Part shown: positions 6,780-13,587 of the stretch, piece after piece
Numbering within the stretch: position 1 is the first letter of the stretch
Layout: the number at the start of each line of letters is the position of its first letter
Source: an uncultured Ruminococcus sp.
GTDB lineage: Bacteria; Bacillota; Clostridia; Oscillospirales; Ruminococcaceae
Length of the DNA stretch: 25,498 bases
Assembly: GCA_937907215.1 (NCBI GenBank)
Contig: CALESG010000109.1
Location: 1 to 25,498, forward strand
Reading direction: 5' to 3'
The notes under the pieces: generated by a model
Told to the model about the DNA's origin: nothing
What the model saw: the letters and a program-made list of their open reading frames with translations, nothing else
Databases searched by the model: none
Position numbers and translations under genes: made by a program

Positions 6780-7700
6780 ATGAAAAAAATAATTTCAGTT
6801 CTTACAGCAGGTATACTTGCACTTTCGTTAACAGCCTGCGGTAAAAAATCTGATGATTCCAACACAATAAAAATCGCTTATCTGCCTATTACACATTCTC
6901 TTGCTGTACTGGAAACGGCGGATGAACTGGCAGAAAAAGACGGATTACAGGTTGAGCTCGTAAAATACGGTTCATGGAATGAATTGATGGACGCTTTAAA
7001 TTCGGGACGTGTTGACGGCGCTTCGGTTCTGATTGAGCTTGCAATGAAGTCCAAAGAACAGGGTGTCGGTATCAAGGCGGTTGCTCTTGGACATAAGGAC
7101 GGTAATGTCATCATTACTTCTTCCGATATTGCCTCTGCGGAGGACTTGAAAGGCAAGACGATAGCAATACCGCACAGACAGTCATCACATAACATTCTTT
7201 TAAATGATGCTCTTGCAACAGCTGGTCTAACAATCGACGATATAAATGTTACCGAACTTGCACCGACAGAAATGCCGTCTGCACTGGCCGGCGGACAGAT
7301 CGACGGTTATTGTGTAGCTGAACCATTTGGTGCAAAAGCAGTTTCAATGGGGGCAGGCAAGGTACTCTTTACTTCGGAGGAATTGTGGAAGGATTCACTC
7401 TGCTGTGGATTGGTGTTGACAGATTCGTTTATCGAAAATCACAGTGAGAATGCCAAGACATTTGTAAATAGCTATAAACAGGCAGGACAGAATTTGACAA
7501 AAGAACAGGAAATGAAAACAGCGGAAAAATATCTGAATCAGGATAAGAACGTTCTTGAATTATCTTTGCAGTGGATCTCTTATGATAATCTGGAAATCAC
7601 AGAGGAGAACTACAACACACTGACAGAAAAGGTAAAGGAATACGGATTGTCAGAAAATCCGCCGTCCTATGCAGACTTTGTGAAAAGTGACTTTGAGTAG
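6780..7700 (+). CDS. ABC transporter substrate-binding lipoprotein, NMT1/SsuA/TauA-like
   Basis: The 306-residue protein has a lipoprotein signal: a KK start, a hydrophobic core and LTAC with the lipidated Cys at residue 20. The mature part begins IKIAYLPITHSLAVL. It continues with DALNSGRVDGASVL, LKGKTIAIPHRQSSHNILL and LAGGQIDGYCVAEPF, the arrangement of NMT1/NrtA/SsuA-type binding proteins for nitrate, sulfonates, taurine or thiamine precursors. I preferred ATG 6780 over ATG 6771, because AAGAGAG at 6764-6770 would leave no spacing for 6771. It lies 29 bases after the CooS-like stop and is followed by the permease and ATPase genes. The operator upstream and the cysteine genes in the same regulon favour an organosulfur ligand, but the ligand is not defined by sequence. 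Confidence 0.85.
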   Translation: MKKIISVLTAGILALSLTACGKKSDDSNTIKIAYLPITHSLAVLETADELAEKDGLQVELVKYGSWNELMDALNSGRVDGASVLIELAMKSKEQGVGIKAVALGHKDGNVIITSSDIASAEDLKGKTIAIPHRQSSHNILLNDALATAGLTIDDINVTELAPTEMPSALAGGQIDGYCVAEPFGAKAVSMGAGKVLFTSEELWKDSLCCGLVLTDSFIENHSENAKTFVNSYKQAGQNLTKEQEMKTAEKYLNQDKNVLELSLQWISYDNLEITEENYNTLTEKVKEYGLSENPPSYADFVKSDFE

Positions 7701-7718
7701 AAAGCGAGATGATACAAA

Positions 7719-8480
7719 GTGAAAAAATTGCTTTCTTTGAAAAATATTGTGATTTCTCTGGTTCTGTTGCTGATAGTCTGGCAGCTTGCATTTTGGGGTA
7801 GTGATTTTAATTCGGCACTGTTTCCGTCACCGTTGCAGGCATTCAATGCGTTGACTGAAATGGTTTCAAACGGCATACTGTTTACGCACATAGGAGCAAG
7901 TATGTATCGCTTTGCTGCTGGCTATGTGAGTTCTGTAATTATTGCTGTTCTTCTCGGACTTGTTATAGGAAGACTGCCTAAAGTCTTTCAGTACATTAAC
8001 CCTGCGGTACAGTTACTGCGACCAATCTCACCAATGGCATGGATGCCGTTTATCGTATTGTGGTTTGGTATTGGCGATATTCCAGCAATTGTTATAATCT
8101 TTATTGCTGCATTTTTTCCAGTTCTGCTGTCTACAGTTTCAGCAGTTGGCGGTATTGACACGATCTACCTGAAAGTTTCTGAAAATTTCGGAATACGTCA
8201 GCCGCAGATAATGTGGAAAGTAATTTTTCCAGCGTCATTTCCACAGATAGCAAACGGTATTCATCTTGCACTTGGTACAGCATGGGTATTTCTTGTAGCC
8301 GGAGAAATGGTTGGAGCGCAATCGGGACTGGGGTATTTGGTTATTGATGCCAGAAATAATTTGCGTGCAGATATTCTGTTTGCAGATATTATCGTCATCG
8401 GACTTATAGGACTGCTCCTTGACACTCTTTTGAAAGTTGCCGAGAAGCGAATCATAAAGGCATGGGGAGGTACTGTGTAA
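7719..8480 (+). CDS. ABC transporter permease, SsuC/TauC-like
   Basis: The 253-residue inner-membrane protein has about six hydrophobic segments and starts with GTG. The BPD-type permease (EAA) signature is visible around residues 140-185: VGGIDTIYLKVSENFG, then WKVIFPASFPQIANGI. A typical segment, AWVFLVAGEMVGAQSGLGYL, follows. This is the usual form of permeases for sulfonates, taurine, nitrate or aminopyrimidines, and it would work as a dimer. Its stop overlaps the ATPase start by one base (TAATG). It belongs to the transporter formed with the genes at 6780 and 8480. Confidence 0.87.
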   Translation: MKKLLSLKNIVISLVLLLIVWQLAFWGSDFNSALFPSPLQAFNALTEMVSNGILFTHIGASMYRFAAGYVSSVIIAVLLGLVIGRLPKVFQYINPAVQLLRPISPMAWMPFIVLWFGIGDIPAIVIIFIAAFFPVLLSTVSAVGGIDTIYLKVSENFGIRQPQIMWKVIFPASFPQIANGIHLALGTAWVFLVAGEMVGAQSGLGYLVIDARNNLRADILFADIIVIGLIGLLLDTLLKVAEKRIIKAWGGTV

Positions 8481-9250
8481 TGTACATTGAAATCACAGAT
8501 GCAGGAAAGACGTTTATACAGAACGGAGAGCAGTTCACAGCCTTTGAAAATGTTTCGCTTTCTATTGAAAAAGGCGAATTTATTTGTCTGCTCGGACCTT
8601 CCGGATGCGGTAAAAGTACACTGCTAAATGCGATCGCAGGGTTTTCTCTTGTGACATCGGGTAGTGTGAAGATCGAGGGAAAAGAAGTCAAATCACCGTC
8701 TGTACGTAATGTAACTATTTTCCAGAATTATGGCTTACTGCCATGGCGTACAGTCCAAAAAAATGTTGAACTGGGATTAGAACCCAAGAAGCTGTCAAAA
8801 GCGGAACGGCATCAGATGGCGGATAAGTATATTGAACTGGTTGGTTTGTCAGAGTTTAAAAAGTCACATCCTCGACAGCTTTCCGGCGGTATGCAGCAGC
8901 GTGTTTCCATAGCGAGAGCACTGGCTGTAGACCCTGACATTATATTCATGGATGAACCATTTGGCGCACTGGATGCTATTACCCGTATGAAATTGCAGGA
9001 TGATATTCTGTCAATTTCCAAGCAGGAGAAGAAAACAATTATTTTTGTGACTCATGATATCGAGGAAGCAGTATTTCTTGCAGACCGAATTGTGATCATG
9101 ACACCAAACCCGGGAAAAATCAAGAGCGTTATGACTGTGCCGCTGAAAGGACACAGAGAGCGCACCGCCAGTGATTTTCTACAGGTTCGTGATAAGATTT
9201 TTGACTTATTCAATATGAAGCATGAAGAACATATTGAATACATGATTTGA
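8480..9250 (+). CDS. ABC transporter ATPase, SsuB/TauB-like
   Basis: The 256-residue nucleotide-binding subunit has Walker A GPSGCGKST, Q-loop IFQNYGLLPW, signature LSGGMQQR, Walker B IIFMDEP, D-loop GALDA and switch His FVTHD, so all catalytic motifs are intact. I chose ATG 8480 because it overlaps the permease stop and follows GGGAGG at a good distance; an upstream in-frame ATG at 8462 lies inside the permease. It powers uptake by the adjacent permease and lipoprotein. This is the last gene of the cooS-like operon and is followed by a strong terminator. Confidence 0.9.
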   Translation: MYIEITDAGKTFIQNGEQFTAFENVSLSIEKGEFICLLGPSGCGKSTLLNAIAGFSLVTSGSVKIEGKEVKSPSVRNVTIFQNYGLLPWRTVQKNVELGLEPKKLSKAERHQMADKYIELVGLSEFKKSHPRQLSGGMQQRVSIARALAVDPDIIFMDEPFGALDAITRMKLQDDILSISKQEKKTIIFVTHDIEEAVFLADRIVIMTPNPGKIKSVMTVPLKGHRERTASDFLQVRDKIFDLFNMKHEEHIEYMI

Positions 9251-9267
9251 GTATGGAGAGTATTTGT

Positions 9268-9310
9268 GCGAGCCGGACTTGTTGTCCGGCTCGCATTTTA
9301 TGGTTTTCTT
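9268..9310 (+). terminator. Rho-independent terminator of the cooS-like operon
   Basis: A perfect 11-bp stem, GCGAGCCGGAC (9268-9278) and GTCCGGCTCGC (9284-9294), with a TTGTT loop is followed by ATTTTATGGTTTTC. It begins 17 bases after the ATPase stop. Confidence 0.9.
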
Positions 9311-9330
9311 TGTTAAAAGTGATTATAAAT

Positions 9331-9534
9331 ATGAATAAGAGAGTTTTAAACGTAAGTAAAATAACCGGAATTATCAATCTTTTAATTTATGTTTTCGTTT
9401 TTGTGGCTATAAACACGTTTCTTCACCAATGCAGCAGTGAAAAAAGCCATGAGTATTTTGGTAGTGCGGGCAAGAAAAAATCTTTGTATGTGTTATTGAA
9501 TCAGTCTATGTTTTGCAATAGATTTTGTGTATAG
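9331..9534 (+). CDS. Possible small membrane peptide or gene remnant
   Basis: A 67-residue frame starting MNKRVLNVSKITGIINLL carries one strong hydrophobic segment (about residues 11-30) ending in an INTFLHQC motif. After that it loses resemblance to a normal protein (SSEKSHEYFGSAGKKK). There is no clear ribosome binding site. It lies between the operon terminator and the cysK promoter. It could be the 5' end of a decayed membrane protein gene or spurious. Confidence 0.25.
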   Translation: MNKRVLNVSKITGIINLLIYVFVFVAINTFLHQCSSEKSHEYFGSAGKKKSLYVLLNQSMFCNRFCV

Positions 9535-9553
9535 AAAAATTTTTCAAAACTAC

Positions 9554-9618
9554 TTGACAAAATGGAAATTATGGTGTATACTAAGTGCATACCCGATAAA
9601 ACCTATACAAAAAATAGG
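9554..9618 (+). promoter_or_regulatory. cysK promoter with a downstream dyad
   Basis: TTGACA (9554-9559), 17 bases and TATACT (9577-9582) form a near-consensus vegetative promoter. Just downstream are GTGCATACCCGATAAAA, which resembles one half of the ATACCCGA-type sites of IscR/Rrf2 regulators, and a dyad CCTAT (9602-9606)/ATAGG (9614-9618). The LysR-type module found at four other promoters is absent, so cysK is probably controlled differently, perhaps by an Rrf2 protein (inference). GGAGG precedes the ATG. Confidence 0.7.
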
Positions 9619-9652
9619 ATAACTAAGAAATTATTTTACGGAGGTAATTATC

Positions 9653-10591
9653 ATGAGCAATATTAAGGAAAGTGCACTGGAACTTATCGGTGGTACACCG
9701 ATACTCAAACTTAACGGCTATGCAAAGAAAGCCGGAATAAACAATGCAACCATTCTTGCAAAACTTGAGTATCTCAATCCGGCTGGTTCGGTAAAAGATA
9801 GAATTGCACTGGCGATGATTGAAGATGCTGAAGCTAAGGGAATTTTAAAGCCTGGTGCAACGATCATCGAACCGACTTCAGGAAACACGGGTATCGGACT
9901 TGCTGCTGTAGCAGCTGCAAAGGGATATAAAGCGATCCTCACACTTCCCGACACCATGAGCGTTGAAAGAAGAAATCTCCTCAAAGCATATGGCGCCGAA
10001 CTTGTACTTACTGAGGGTACTAAGGGAATGAAAGGTGCTATTGCAAAAGCAGAGGAGTTGAATCAGCAGATAGAGGGTTCTGTCATTCTTGGACAGTTTG
10101 TCAATCCTGCAAATCCAGCAGTTCATAAGGCAACAACAGGTCCGGAGATCTGGGAGCAGACAGACGGTAAGGTTGACATCTTTGTTGCAGGTGTAGGAAC
10201 AGGTGGTACGGTTACAGGTGTCGGCGAGTATCTGAAAGAACAGAACCCTAATGTGAAAATCATCGCAGTTGAACCGGCTGGCAGCCCGGTTCTTTCAGAG
10301 GGAAAGGCAGGTTCTCATAAGATTCAAGGTATTGGAGCAGGTTTTGTTCCGGATACGCTCAATACCGCCGTTTACGATGAGGTTATTGCAATTGAAAATG
10401 AAGATGCGTTTGCAGAGGGAAGACGTTTTGCACAGAGCGAGGGAATCCTCGTAGGAATCTCCTCCGGTGCGGCACTCAAAGCAGCGGCTATTCTTGCACA
10501 GCGTCCCGAAAATGCAGGAAAGACTATTGTTGCACTTCTTCCTGATTCCGGTGACAGATATTTATCCACACCTCTGTTCAGCAATAATTGA
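9653..10591 (+). CDS. cysK: Cysteine synthase A (O-acetylserine sulfhydrylase)
   Basis: The 312-residue pyridoxal-phosphate enzyme makes L-cysteine from O-acetylserine and sulfide in the cytoplasm. It starts with the family hallmark ELIGGTPILKLN. The Schiff-base lysine is K48 in NPAGSVKDR, the substrate loop is EPTSGNTGIGLA, and the phosphate-binding glycine loop is GVGTGGTVTGVGEYL. The ISSGAALKAA and PDSGDRYLST blocks close the protein, so it is full length. It is a single-gene unit, with its own promoter at 9554 and terminator at 10641. Serine acetyltransferase, its metabolic partner, is 0.6 kb downstream in a separate operon and is split by a stop codon, so the supply of O-acetylserine may be altered. 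Confidence 0.95.
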   Translation: MSNIKESALELIGGTPILKLNGYAKKAGINNATILAKLEYLNPAGSVKDRIALAMIEDAEAKGILKPGATIIEPTSGNTGIGLAAVAAAKGYKAILTLPDTMSVERRNLLKAYGAELVLTEGTKGMKGAIAKAEELNQQIEGSVILGQFVNPANPAVHKATTGPEIWEQTDGKVDIFVAGVGTGGTVTGVGEYLKEQNPNVKIIAVEPAGSPVLSEGKAGSHKIQGIGAGFVPDTLNTAVYDEVIAIENEDAFAEGRRFAQSEGILVGISSGAALKAAAILAQRPENAGKTIVALLPDSGDRYLSTPLFSNN

Positions 10592-10640
10592 TATAGATAA
10601 TACAGTGGAAAACTTTATTCCCGTTAACAAAGGATAGAAC

Positions 10641-10668
10641 AACAGGGCAGATATATGTCTGCCCTGTT
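10641..10668 (+). terminator. Rho-independent terminator after cysK
   Basis: A perfect 11-bp stem, AACAGGGCAGA (10641-10651) and TCTGCCCTGTT (10658-10668), has a 6-base loop and is followed by CGTTATAG. The U-tract is weak, but the GC stem lies 50 bases after cysK and before the next promoter. Confidence 0.7.
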
Positions 10669-10671
10669 CGT

Positions 10672-10738
10672 TATAGATTGAATCTATAGCAAGTTATAGG
10701 AAAAAACTGCTTGATTTTTCCTATAGGAATGATATAAT
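10672..10738 (+). promoter_or_regulatory. LysR-type operator and promoter, copy B, with an overlapping Rrf2-like dyad
   Basis: The perfect 17-base palindrome TATAGATTGAATCTATA (10672-10688) is followed by 5 bases and a TTATAG block leading to the -35 TTGATT (10711-10716). A 16-base spacer then leads to TATAAT (10733-10738). Unlike the other copies, the -35 region carries a second perfect dyad, TATAGGAAAAA (10695-10705) with TTTTTCCTATA (10715-10725). It would cover RNA polymerase contacts and so looks like a repressor site, most simply for the Rrf2 protein encoded next (inference). This promoter serves the operon 10768-17701. Confidence 0.75.
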
Positions 10739-10767
10739 ATAAACATAGTGTTGGTTGGAGGGTTTAG

Positions 10768-11208
10768 ATGCAGATTTCAACAAAAGGAAGAAATGCAATC
10801 AAGATGTTGCTTGATTTAGCAAATCATAACGACGGGACACCTGTAAGATTAAAAGATATTGCCAGTCGTCAGAATATTTCCGTTAAATATCTGGAGCAAA
10901 TTGTAATGCTACTGCAAAGAGCGTCGTTACTTCAGAGCGTGAAAGGAAATCAGGGCGGTTATCTTCTGAAATATCTTCCCGAACAGTACACCATATTTCA
11001 GATTCTTACTGCTACAGAGGGCAATCTTTCGCCTGTAGAATGTGTAGATAGATGTTCAGATCCATGTAAGAATCAGAATCAGTGCGTGATGTACCGAATG
11101 TGGAAACAGCTTGATACAGCGATACACGATACACTAGAGAATACTACTCTTGCAGATTTAATAGACTGGCAAGAGGATATCGTTATTGCCGGCAACTACA
11201 GTATTTAA
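10768..11208 (+). CDS. Rrf2-family regulator, CymR/IscR-like
   Basis: The 146-residue DNA-binding protein starts MQISTKGRNAIKMLLDLA, the family hallmark. A winged HTH follows (RLKDIASRQNISVKYLEQIV, residues 28-47), then the wing KGNQGGYLL and the dimerisation helix. Cys92, Cys96, Cys100 and Cys106 lie where IscR holds its Fe-S cluster (E. coli IscR uses Cys92, Cys98 and Cys104), so Fe-S or redox sensing is plausible. It heads an operon with serine acetyltransferase, as expected for a sulfur or cysteine regulator. GGAGG precedes the ATG. The 31-base dyad over its own -35 suggests autoregulation. It is clearly related to the second Rrf2 gene at 22982 but differs in the sensing region. Confidence 0.88.
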   Translation: MQISTKGRNAIKMLLDLANHNDGTPVRLKDIASRQNISVKYLEQIVMLLQRASLLQSVKGNQGGYLLKYLPEQYTIFQILTATEGNLSPVECVDRCSDPCKNQNQCVMYRMWKQLDTAIHDTLENTTLADLIDWQEDIVIAGNYSI

Positions 11209-11221
11209 GGAGAGATCGCTG

Positions 11222-11527
11222 ATGATGATTATTTATCCCAGCTATTACGGCGACAAGGTATACAGGAGTTACAGTCTGAAAAATAATATGTCAGCTGCCA
11301 TTAAGGATGTAATTTATCATCTTCACAAGCAAATTATGTTGGTGCTGCGATGTACTTTAGAAACGGAAAATAATTCTGAGGTCGAAGAAAAAGCCGAGAA
11401 TGTCATTTATGATTTTATGGAAAAGATACCGCAGATCAGAGCATTTCTTGATACTGATATTCAGGCAGCATTTGACGGCGATCCTGCGGCGAAAAGCAAG
11501 GATGAGGTCATTCTTTCCTATCCGTGA
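11222..11527 (+). pseudogene. cysE: Serine O-acetyltransferase, N-terminal part, ended by an in-frame TGA
   Basis: The 101 residues form the helical N-terminal domain of a long-form serine acetyltransferase (DVIYHLHKQIM, then IRAFLDTDIQAAFDGDPAAKS, then EVILSYP). Homologues continue YPG followed by the next helix. Here the codon after YP is TGA at 11525-11527 and the downstream gene continues without loss of a residue (MYAISVYRIAHELFLL). A single GGA-to-TGA change would explain this. ATG 11222 is preceded by AAGGAGAG at 11207-11214; a frame from 11186 exists but overlaps the Rrf2 gene. TGA is an ordinary stop elsewhere here (the LysR gene ends in TGA just before a terminator). The product may still work with the C-terminal part if both are made. 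Confidence 0.85.
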
Positions 11528-11977
11528 ATGTATGCTATTTCAGTTTACAGAATCGCCCATGAGCTATTTTTGTTGGATGTTCCGATGATACCGAGGATCA
11601 TGACAGAATACGCTCATAGCGTAACAGGTATAGACATTCATCCCGGTGCGGAGATCGGCAGATTTTTCTTTACCGCCCACGGTACAGGTGTAGTTATTGG
11701 CGAAACGACTGTCATTGGTGAACACGTTAAGATATATCAGGGTGTAACGCTGGGCGGACTTTCCACAAAGGGCGGGCAGAAGCTAAAAGGTTTCAAGCGG
11801 CATCCGACATTGATGGACAATGTGACTGTATACTCAAATTCCTCTATTCTTGGCGGTGAAACGGTAATTGAGGAAAATGTTGTTGTCGGTGGTAATGCCT
11901 TTGTGACAGAGTCTGTTGCAAGGGATTCACTAGTAACGGTCAAGGCACATGAACTTCAGGTGACAAATAAAAGGTGA
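11528..11977 (+). CDS. cysE: Serine O-acetyltransferase, catalytic left-handed beta-helix part
   Basis: The 149 residues start with ATG immediately after the TGA that ends the N-terminal part. They contain YRIAHELFLLDVPMIPRIMTEYAHSVTGIDIHPGA, given here by position (residues 6-40), then hexapeptide repeats: the catalytic His in FFTAHGTGVVIGETT, KIYQGVTLGGLS, KRHPTLMDNVTVYSNS and ILGGETVIEENVVVGGNA. The acetyl-CoA-binding domain is therefore intact. The TGA-ATG junction could allow termination-reinitiation, producing two chains, but there is no strong ribosome binding site of its own. It makes O-acetylserine for CysK. A gene of this family would normally be one chain of about 250 residues or more. 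The SGNH hydrolase gene begins 4 bases after its stop. Confidence 0.85.
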   Translation: MYAISVYRIAHELFLLDVPMIPRIMTEYAHSVTGIDIHPGAEIGRFFFTAHGTGVVIGETTVIGEHVKIYQGVTLGGLSTKGGQKLKGFKRHPTLMDNVTVYSNSSILGGETVIEENVVVGGNAFVTESVARDSLVTVKAHELQVTNKR

Positions 11978-11981
11978 TAGT

Positions 11982-12605
11982 ATGAAACAGATATTATGCT
12001 TCGGTGATTCCAATACATGGGGATTAATTCCGAAAACAAGTGAGCGTTTTCCATGGGGCATTCGATGGACAAGTATTCTGAGCGAAAAACTCGGTCGGGA
12101 CAAGTATCATGTTGTGGAGGAGGGGTTATGTGGCAGAACGACCGTATTCGATGATCCTCTTCGTGATGGCAGATGTGGTATCAAAGTGCTGCCTACTCTG
12201 CTGGAATCTCATTATCCTATTGACCTTTCGATAATTATGCTTGGTACTAATGACTGCAAAACAGTCTACGGTGCTTCTTCTGATGTCATTGGCAAGGGTG
12301 TTGCAAGGCTTGTGAAACAGGTTCGCCGCTTTGCACCGACCAGCAAGGTGCTTGTGATTTCGCCGATTCATTTAGGTCAGCAAGTCTGGGAGAACGAGTT
12401 TGATCCCGAATTTTCACATCATTCAGTTGATGTTTCCAAAGGATTGGCAGAGGTATATTGCAAGGTCAGCCGTGAGGAGCACTCTGCATTTTTAGATGCT
12501 GCGCAGTTTGCAGAGCCAAGCGATACCGACCATGAGCATCTCTCTGCTGAAGGTCATGCTTTGTTTGCGGAGGCTGTATTTAAGAAGGTGACAGAAATCA
12601 TATGA
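11982..12605 (+). CDS. SGNH/GDSL-type hydrolase
   Basis: The 207-residue cytoplasmic-type esterase has the four SGNH blocks: GDSNTWG (nucleophile Ser10) near the start, the Gly block GLCGRTT, LGTNDC with Asn, and the catalytic Asp/His block SDTDHEHLSAEGH near the C-terminus. There is no signal peptide. This is the arylesterase/acyl-thioesterase-like branch, whose substrates include acetyl and acyl esters. Its place between serine acetyltransferase and the oxidoreductase genes hints at an acyl or acetyl ester intermediate, but no specific substrate is shown. The stop overlaps the ATG of the broken rhodanese gene (ATGA), so it is translationally coupled in the operon. Confidence 0.82.
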   Translation: MKQILCFGDSNTWGLIPKTSERFPWGIRWTSILSEKLGRDKYHVVEEGLCGRTTVFDDPLRDGRCGIKVLPTLLESHYPIDLSIIMLGTNDCKTVYGASSDVIGKGVARLVKQVRRFAPTSKVLVISPIHLGQQVWENEFDPEFSHHSVDVSKGLAEVYCKVSREEHSAFLDAAQFAEPSDTDHEHLSAEGHALFAEAVFKKVTEII

Positions 12606-12774
12606 CAGAAGAATTGACGTTGCAGCAGATTTCAGAAATTCCCAAATGCAGTTACATTTTTATTGATGTGAGAAGCGAAATCGCATACAATCATAAAATT
12701 CTGAAAGTCCTGTTGAAATATCAGTTACGTATGATAATTTCATGAAGTTTATAAATATAGAAACAGAGGTGTAA
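12602..12774 (+). pseudogene. Rhodanese-like domain remnant, frameshifted
   Basis: The ATG at 12602 overlaps the SGNH stop. The first frame gives 47 residues starting MTEELTLQQISEI and reaching YIFIDVRSEIAYNH, a rhodanese N-terminal strand and IDVR block; it then runs into TGA at 12743. A second frame gives SESPVEISVTYDNFMKFINIETEV ending at TAA 12772-12774, in which PVEISVTYDNF matches the usual IPGAVNI-type continuation. The active-site Cys loop of a full rhodanese is missing, so it is a shortened and frameshifted remnant. Rhodaneses transfer sulfane sulfur, which fits the operon. Its 3' end carries the AGAGGTG ribosome binding site of the next gene. Confidence 0.65.
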
Positions 12775-12778
12775 TTAC

Positions 12779-13297
12779 ATGAAAGAAATAATGTGGCTCG
12801 GCAGAGGCGGACAGGGTGCGTTCACAGCCGCAAAACTGCTTGGAGCATCATATGCCGATAAGGATAGCGAAAATCATGCCCTTGCATTTCCGTCCTTTGG
12901 ACCTGAAAGGCGTGGTGCTCCGGTGAGAGCATTTACAAAGCTGAGCAGTAAACCTGTTCTTGATCGCAGCGAAACTGAAAAAGCAGATTATATCATAATT
13001 CTTGACGATACGCTGTACAGTGATTCACTAAAAAATCTCCTTAAAAATAACGGTAAGATCATCATCAACAGCAGAAAAATCGCTGATAAAAACATAATTT
13101 CTTTTGATTGTGATTCCATTGCAGGTGAACTGCGCTTGCCAACAGTCAACACAATTCTGCTTGGTATTTTTTCAGCGGTGTCGGGAACTGTTTCAGTGGA
13201 GGATATCGAGCGTTCTATTGATAGATATATGCCCGAAAAAATTCGTGAGAAAAATAAACAGGCGGTCAGAAGATCTGCGAAGGAGGTAGTGAAATGA
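12779..13297 (+). CDS. 2-Oxoacid:ferredoxin oxidoreductase, gamma subunit (PorC/VorC-like)
   Basis: The 172-residue subunit has the gamma-domain motif WLGRGGQGAFTAAKLLG near the N-terminus and ALAFPSFGPERRGAPVRAF, which helps bind CoA. It also has the DYIIILDDTL strand. It is the first of four genes in the order gamma-delta-alpha-beta, the arrangement of four-subunit pyruvate and 2-oxoisovalerate:ferredoxin oxidoreductases. Its stop overlaps the delta-subunit start by 4 bases. The complex converts a 2-oxoacid, CoA and oxidised ferredoxin to acyl-CoA, CO2 and reduced ferredoxin, or runs in reverse. The sequence does not identify the oxoacid. Confidence 0.88.
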   Translation: MKEIMWLGRGGQGAFTAAKLLGASYADKDSENHALAFPSFGPERRGAPVRAFTKLSSKPVLDRSETEKADYIIILDDTLYSDSLKNLLKNNGKIIINSRKIADKNIISFDCDSIAGELRLPTVNTILLGIFSAVSGTVSVEDIERSIDRYMPEKIREKNKQAVRRSAKEVVK

Positions 13298-13587
13298 AAC
13301 CATATCTGAGAGAAAAAACAAGCTTCTCATTTGCGGAAGTTCCCTCGGATACTTCCTTTGAAGCAGGCTATCTTGTTAGCAAAAATGCCGGTTGGCGAAG
13401 TATCAGACCGGTAATTGACATAGAGAAATGCGTGGGCTGTATGCAGTGTTATTTATACTGCCCTGACGGTGTGATCTCTATTGAAAACAACAAGGCTGTG
13501 ATAGATTATGATTTCTGCAAAGGATGTGGTATTTGTGAGAAAATCTGCAAGCTGAATGCTATAGAAATGGAGGCTGAGAGAAAATGA
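13294..13587 (+). CDS. 2-Oxoacid:ferredoxin oxidoreductase, delta (2[4Fe-4S] ferredoxin) subunit
   Basis: The 97-residue ferredoxin-like subunit has two complete 4Fe-4S motifs: C46-C49-C52-C56 (CVGCMQCYLYCP) and C75-C78-C81-C85 (CKGCGICEKICK). It relays electrons between the catalytic subunits and external ferredoxin. It overlaps the genes on both sides by 4 bases (ATGA), so subunit amounts are coupled. Length and order fit PorD/VorD. Confidence 0.9.
   Translation: MKPYLREKTSFSFAEVPSDTSFEAGYLVSKNAGWRSIRPVIDIEKCVGCMQCYLYCPDGVISIENNKAVIDYDFCKGCGICEKICKLNAIEMEAERK

Noticed and set aside
9247..9330. Upstream extension of the small 9331 frame
   Set aside because: It runs through the terminator hairpin of the preceding operon, so translation from 9247 is implausible.
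11525..11527. TGA read as an amino acid (recoding or a variant genetic code)
   Set aside because: Other genes in the window end properly in TGA, for example the LysR gene at 17699-17701 right before a terminator, and no SECIS-like structure or Trp/Cys need is apparent; a point mutation is simpler.
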